Positions 7,497 to 9,635 of a DNA stretch of 9,635 nucleotides are shown one piece after another. Under the pieces are notes generated by a model, which saw only the letters and a program-made list of their open reading frames with translations, had not been told where the DNA came from and ran no database searches. Within the stretch, counting starts at the first letter, position 1, and each line of letters starts with the position of its first letter. The DNA comes from Candidatus Bathyarchaeota archaeon (lineage in GTDB: Archaea; Thermoproteota; Bathyarchaeia; Bathyarchaeales; DTEX01): the NCBI GenBank assembly GCA_026414245.1, contig JAOAJJ010000039.1, positions 1 through 9,635 on the forward strand. Reading direction: 5' to 3'. The position numbers were made by a program, and so were the translations under genes.

Positions 7497-8051
7497 ATGT
7501 CCACTACGCCTTTAAGGAGAGAAACTATTCTCTGGATTGCCAGAGACTACTTAAAATGCACGGGTTGCAGGAGATGTGAAATCGCCTGCTCGCTATCCCA
7601 TGAGGGATGGATATGGCCTGAAGCCTCAAGAATAAGGGTCTTTATGCTGGTGCCCGGCGTCGAAATCCCGCACTTATGCTCCCAGTGCCATGATTATCCA
7701 TGTGTCTCAGCGTGCCCAGTCAAAGCTCTCTCAGTCGACGATAGAACCGGCGCAGTTATAGTTGATAGAGAGAAGTGCACTGGGTGCGGTGTATGCATAC
7801 GCGAGTGCCCTGGAAATATTCCATTCCTTCATCCCGGTGACGGAAAAGCGGTGATATGTGATTTATGTGGTGGAGACCCGCAATGCGTTAAGGTTTGCCA
7901 AGAGGCTAAATTTAATGCGCTCTGGGCGGTTAGAGAAGAGAAGAGCGGTTGGGGAAGCTACAATAGGAAGCTCTTCGCCCAAAAGCCTGAAGACCTCACT
8001 AAGGATGTTGCGGTAAACCTTTATGGTGAGAAGGGGGAGGAGTGGATTTAA
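7497..8051 (+). CDS. Polyferredoxin with four [4Fe-4S] clusters, electron-transfer subunit
   Basis: The 184-aa iron-sulfur protein resembles HycB/DmsB-type electron-transfer subunits. Sixteen cysteines fall into four groups: C21/24/27/31, C61/64/69/73, C94/97/100/104 and C121/124/130/134. In this arrangement clusters usually form by pairing groups 1 with 4 and 2 with 3, giving a four-cluster wire. Group 3 (CTGCGVCIRECP) is the most canonical. A tail of about 50 residues after the last cysteine has no recognised domain. There is no signal peptide or twin-arginine motif, so it should work in the cytoplasm. The stop codon directly abuts the ATG of the oxidoreductase gene, indicating tight co-expression. 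It most likely takes electrons from that enzyme and passes them to ferredoxin or another acceptor, like the small subunits found with AorAB, WOR5 or YdhV-type enzymes. Start at ATG 7497 was chosen from the perfect ribosome-binding site; a TTG at 7485 would add four residues. Confidence 0.93.
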   Translation: MSTTPLRRETILWIARDYLKCTGCRRCEIACSLSHEGWIWPEASRIRVFMLVPGVEIPHLCSQCHDYPCVSACPVKALSVDDRTGAVIVDREKCTGCGVCIRECPGNIPFLHPGDGKAVICDLCGGDPQCVKVCQEAKFNALWAVREEKSGWGSYNRKLFAQKPEDLTKDVAVNLYGEKGEEWI

Positions 8052-9635
8052 ATGGTAAGGGGTTATGCCGGCAAGTTTCTAGAAGTAGATCTCTCCTCAG
8101 GAAAAATAAAAGATGTAACCTTCAGCGACGATATTCTAAGAAACTTTGTTGGCGGCAGAGGTTTAGCTACAAAGATTCTCTGGGATAGGCTTGGCGAGAG
8201 GTGGGAAGAGATTGATCCACTGGGACCTGAAAACATATTTCTAGTTCTTACGGGGCCTTTAACCGGCATATATCCGGGTTCCCGCGTATGTGTGTCAGGT
8301 AAGTCGCCCCAATCCAACGGGATCATAGGCTCGACCCTAAGCGGGGAATTTGGAAACGAGCTTAAATGCGCTGGCTACGATGGCGTAATAGTCGCCGGGA
8401 AAGCTGAGAAGCCAGTTTACCTATTTATAACTGATGACAGCGTTGAGATCAGGAGCGCTGAGCATATCTGGGGTAAAGAGGCTCCGGAAACCATAAAAAT
8501 CTTAATTAGAGAGGGGCTTGAACTACTCAAGAGGGCGAGACCGGGTGCGGAGAAAGTTAAGGAGCCAGCGATTATATATTGTGGCCCAGCGGGCGAGAGC
8601 AGGGTTAGAACAGCGGCGGTGATGCAGAAGATAAGCCATGCTGCCGGCTACGGCGGTTATGGAGCGGTTATGGGCTCAAAAAACCTTAAGGCTATCGTCG
8701 TAAAGGGGAGGAAGCCGTTGCCCAGCGTCGCTAGCCCGGAAACAGTGAAGATTCTCCTTAAAGAAGTCGAGAGACAGCTACTTGAAAGAGACCGTCTGAG
8801 ACGTTGGGGAACCGGTTACGGCGGATATGAGGTTGGTGCTAGGCAGAGCTCCGAGCCTGTTAGGAATTGGCAGGAGGAATGGCATGATGAGAAAAGATTC
8901 GGCGGGCCGAAATTCGACTTCAGGTATTGGGTTAAGAGATATTGGAGCGACTTTAACTGCATGGTTGCATGCATGAAGATAGCGGTTATTAAGACGGGGC
9001 CATATAAGGGAGCTATCACTGATGATCCAGACTATGAGATGCAAGCCTACCTTGGACCTAACCTCGGAATATTTGATCCTGACAAATGCATATATTTGTC
9101 AGCCCTCATAGACTACCTGGGTTTCTCCGGGATAAATGGCGGCAACACGCTTGCCTTCGCAGCTGAGCTTTATCAGAGGGGTATATTGACTAAGGATGAT
9201 TTAGGTTTCGAGTTAAATTGGGGAGATGTAGAAGCCTTCGAGAGGCTTGCGAGAATGATAGTTAAGCGTGAGGGTATAGGAGACATACTAGCCGAGGGAA
9301 CCTATAGGGCGGCTTTAAAGATAAGCGAGATTAAGGGCTTAGATGTCACAAAATACGCTGTGCACGTTAAGGGCGTTGAGGTAGGAGCTCATGGAACTAG
9401 AAGCGGATTAGATTTTAATCCAATCGTCTATGCGTGTTCACCCCAATGCGGCGATCACACTTCAGGAGTCTATGACGCTTACAACGATATGAGAATCGTT
9501 TTCTTTGATTCAGCGGTTGTGTGCAGCATGTGCTGGAGCACCCTAATATGGGACTTTTATAAGGCGGTTACAGGATGGGATCTCACAGATGCCGATTGGT
9601 GCCGAGTACTCGGACGAAGAATAATACATATGCAG
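8052..9635 (+). CDS. Aldehyde:ferredoxin oxidoreductase family protein (C-terminus beyond window)
   Basis: I translated this frame by hand: 528 codons are open to the window edge, and the family's usual 600-620 residues imply roughly 80-90 missing. Members hold tungsten or molybdenum on two pterins and oxidise aldehydes to acids. Matches include GYAGKFLEVDLSSGKI (4-19), FVGGRGL (32-38), LTGPLTGIYPGSRVCVSGKSP (66-86), a pterin-binding region through KCAGYDG (105-111), AAGYGGYGAVMGSKNLKAI (197-215), YEMQAYLGPN (328-337), DYLGF (354-358) and HVKGVE (438-443). Cluster ligands are expected as CxxCxxxC plus a later cysteine in DxxGxC. Here the first group reads DFNCMVAC, so residue 300 is Asp, with C303, C307 and later C491 (DSAVVC) present. 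The usual RGACH/RGADH segment is PQCGDH (464-469). This is therefore a divergent subfamily with unknown substrate. GGAGG (8036-8040) lies 11 bases before the ATG, which immediately follows the polyferredoxin stop. Confidence 0.93.
   Translation, partial: MVRGYAGKFLEVDLSSGKIKDVTFSDDILRNFVGGRGLATKILWDRLGERWEEIDPLGPENIFLVLTGPLTGIYPGSRVCVSGKSPQSNGIIGSTLSGEFGNELKCAGYDGVIVAGKAEKPVYLFITDDSVEIRSAEHIWGKEAPETIKILIREGLELLKRARPGAEKVKEPAIIYCGPAGESRVRTAAVMQKISHAAGYGGYGAVMGSKNLKAIVVKGRKPLPSVASPETVKILLKEVERQLLERDRLRRWGTGYGGYEVGARQSSEPVRNWQEEWHDEKRFGGPKFDFRYWVKRYWSDFNCMVACMKIAVIKTGPYKGAITDDPDYEMQAYLGPNLGIFDPDKCIYLSALIDYLGFSGINGGNTLAFAAELYQRGILTKDDLGFELNWGDVEAFERLARMIVKREGIGDILAEGTYRAALKISEIKGLDVTKYAVHVKGVEVGAHGTRSGLDFNPIVYACSPQCGDHTSGVYDAYNDMRIVFFDSAVVCSMCWSTLIWDFYKAVTGWDLTDADWCRVLGRRIIHMQ

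Noticed and set aside
8063..9044. Several minus-strand open frames antisense to the aldehyde oxidoreductase gene
   Set aside because: The plus-strand frame reads openly for 528 codons with family motifs throughout; the antisense frames are short shadows.

Overview
The window comes from an archaeon. It opens with the last ~315 nt of an archaeal-type 16S rRNA, complete with its anti-Shine-Dalgarno tail. The protein genes carry archaeal-style TATA/BRE-like upstream elements, use AGG/AGA arginine codons heavily, and include a GyaR-type glyoxylate reductase like those of Thermococcales and an aldehyde:ferredoxin oxidoreductase-family protein. The 16S sequence and gene content fit an anaerobic, probably thermophilic member of the Thermoproteota, and my best guess is a Bathyarchaeia-like lineage. 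That placement is inference and would need a 16S search.

Layout. 1-315: 16S rRNA 3' end (+), with no tRNA, 23S or 5S gene after it. 316-531: AT-rich spacer with a possible terminator and promoter. 532-1284 (+): a sugar-phosphate nucleotidyltransferase. 1363-2640 (+): a LarA-like (DUF2088) protein that keeps the lysine and histidines used for the nickel-pincer cofactor. 2661-4967 (-): a cytoplasmic GH2 beta-mannosidase-like enzyme, convergent with the LarA-like gene and 20 bp from it. 5030-6313 (-): an iron-containing alcohol dehydrogenase. 6332-7330 (-): a glyoxylate reductase / D-2-hydroxyacid dehydrogenase, 18 bp upstream of the alcohol dehydrogenase in what looks like a two-gene operon. 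7331-7496: a 166-bp divergent promoter region. 7497-8051 (+): a four-cluster [4Fe-4S] polyferredoxin whose stop codon directly abuts 8052-9635 (+), an aldehyde:ferredoxin oxidoreductase-family gene running off the window edge.

How it may work together. The right half (5030-9635) is a redox island: two NAD(P)-type dehydrogenases acting on alcohols/hydroxyacids, divergent from a tungstopterin-type aldehyde oxidoreductase with its own electron-transfer subunit. With the GH2 glycosidase and the LarA-like racemase it suggests breakdown of sugars and sugar-derived acids: sugar release, hydroxyacid epimerisation, hydroxyacid/2-oxoacid interconversion, and aldehyde oxidation to ferredoxin. Substrates cannot be read from sequence, and this pathway is inference. 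The most unusual observation is in the oxidoreductase, where the first of the four cysteines that normally bind its [4Fe-4S] cluster is an aspartate. I see no transposons, CRISPR arrays or phage genes.
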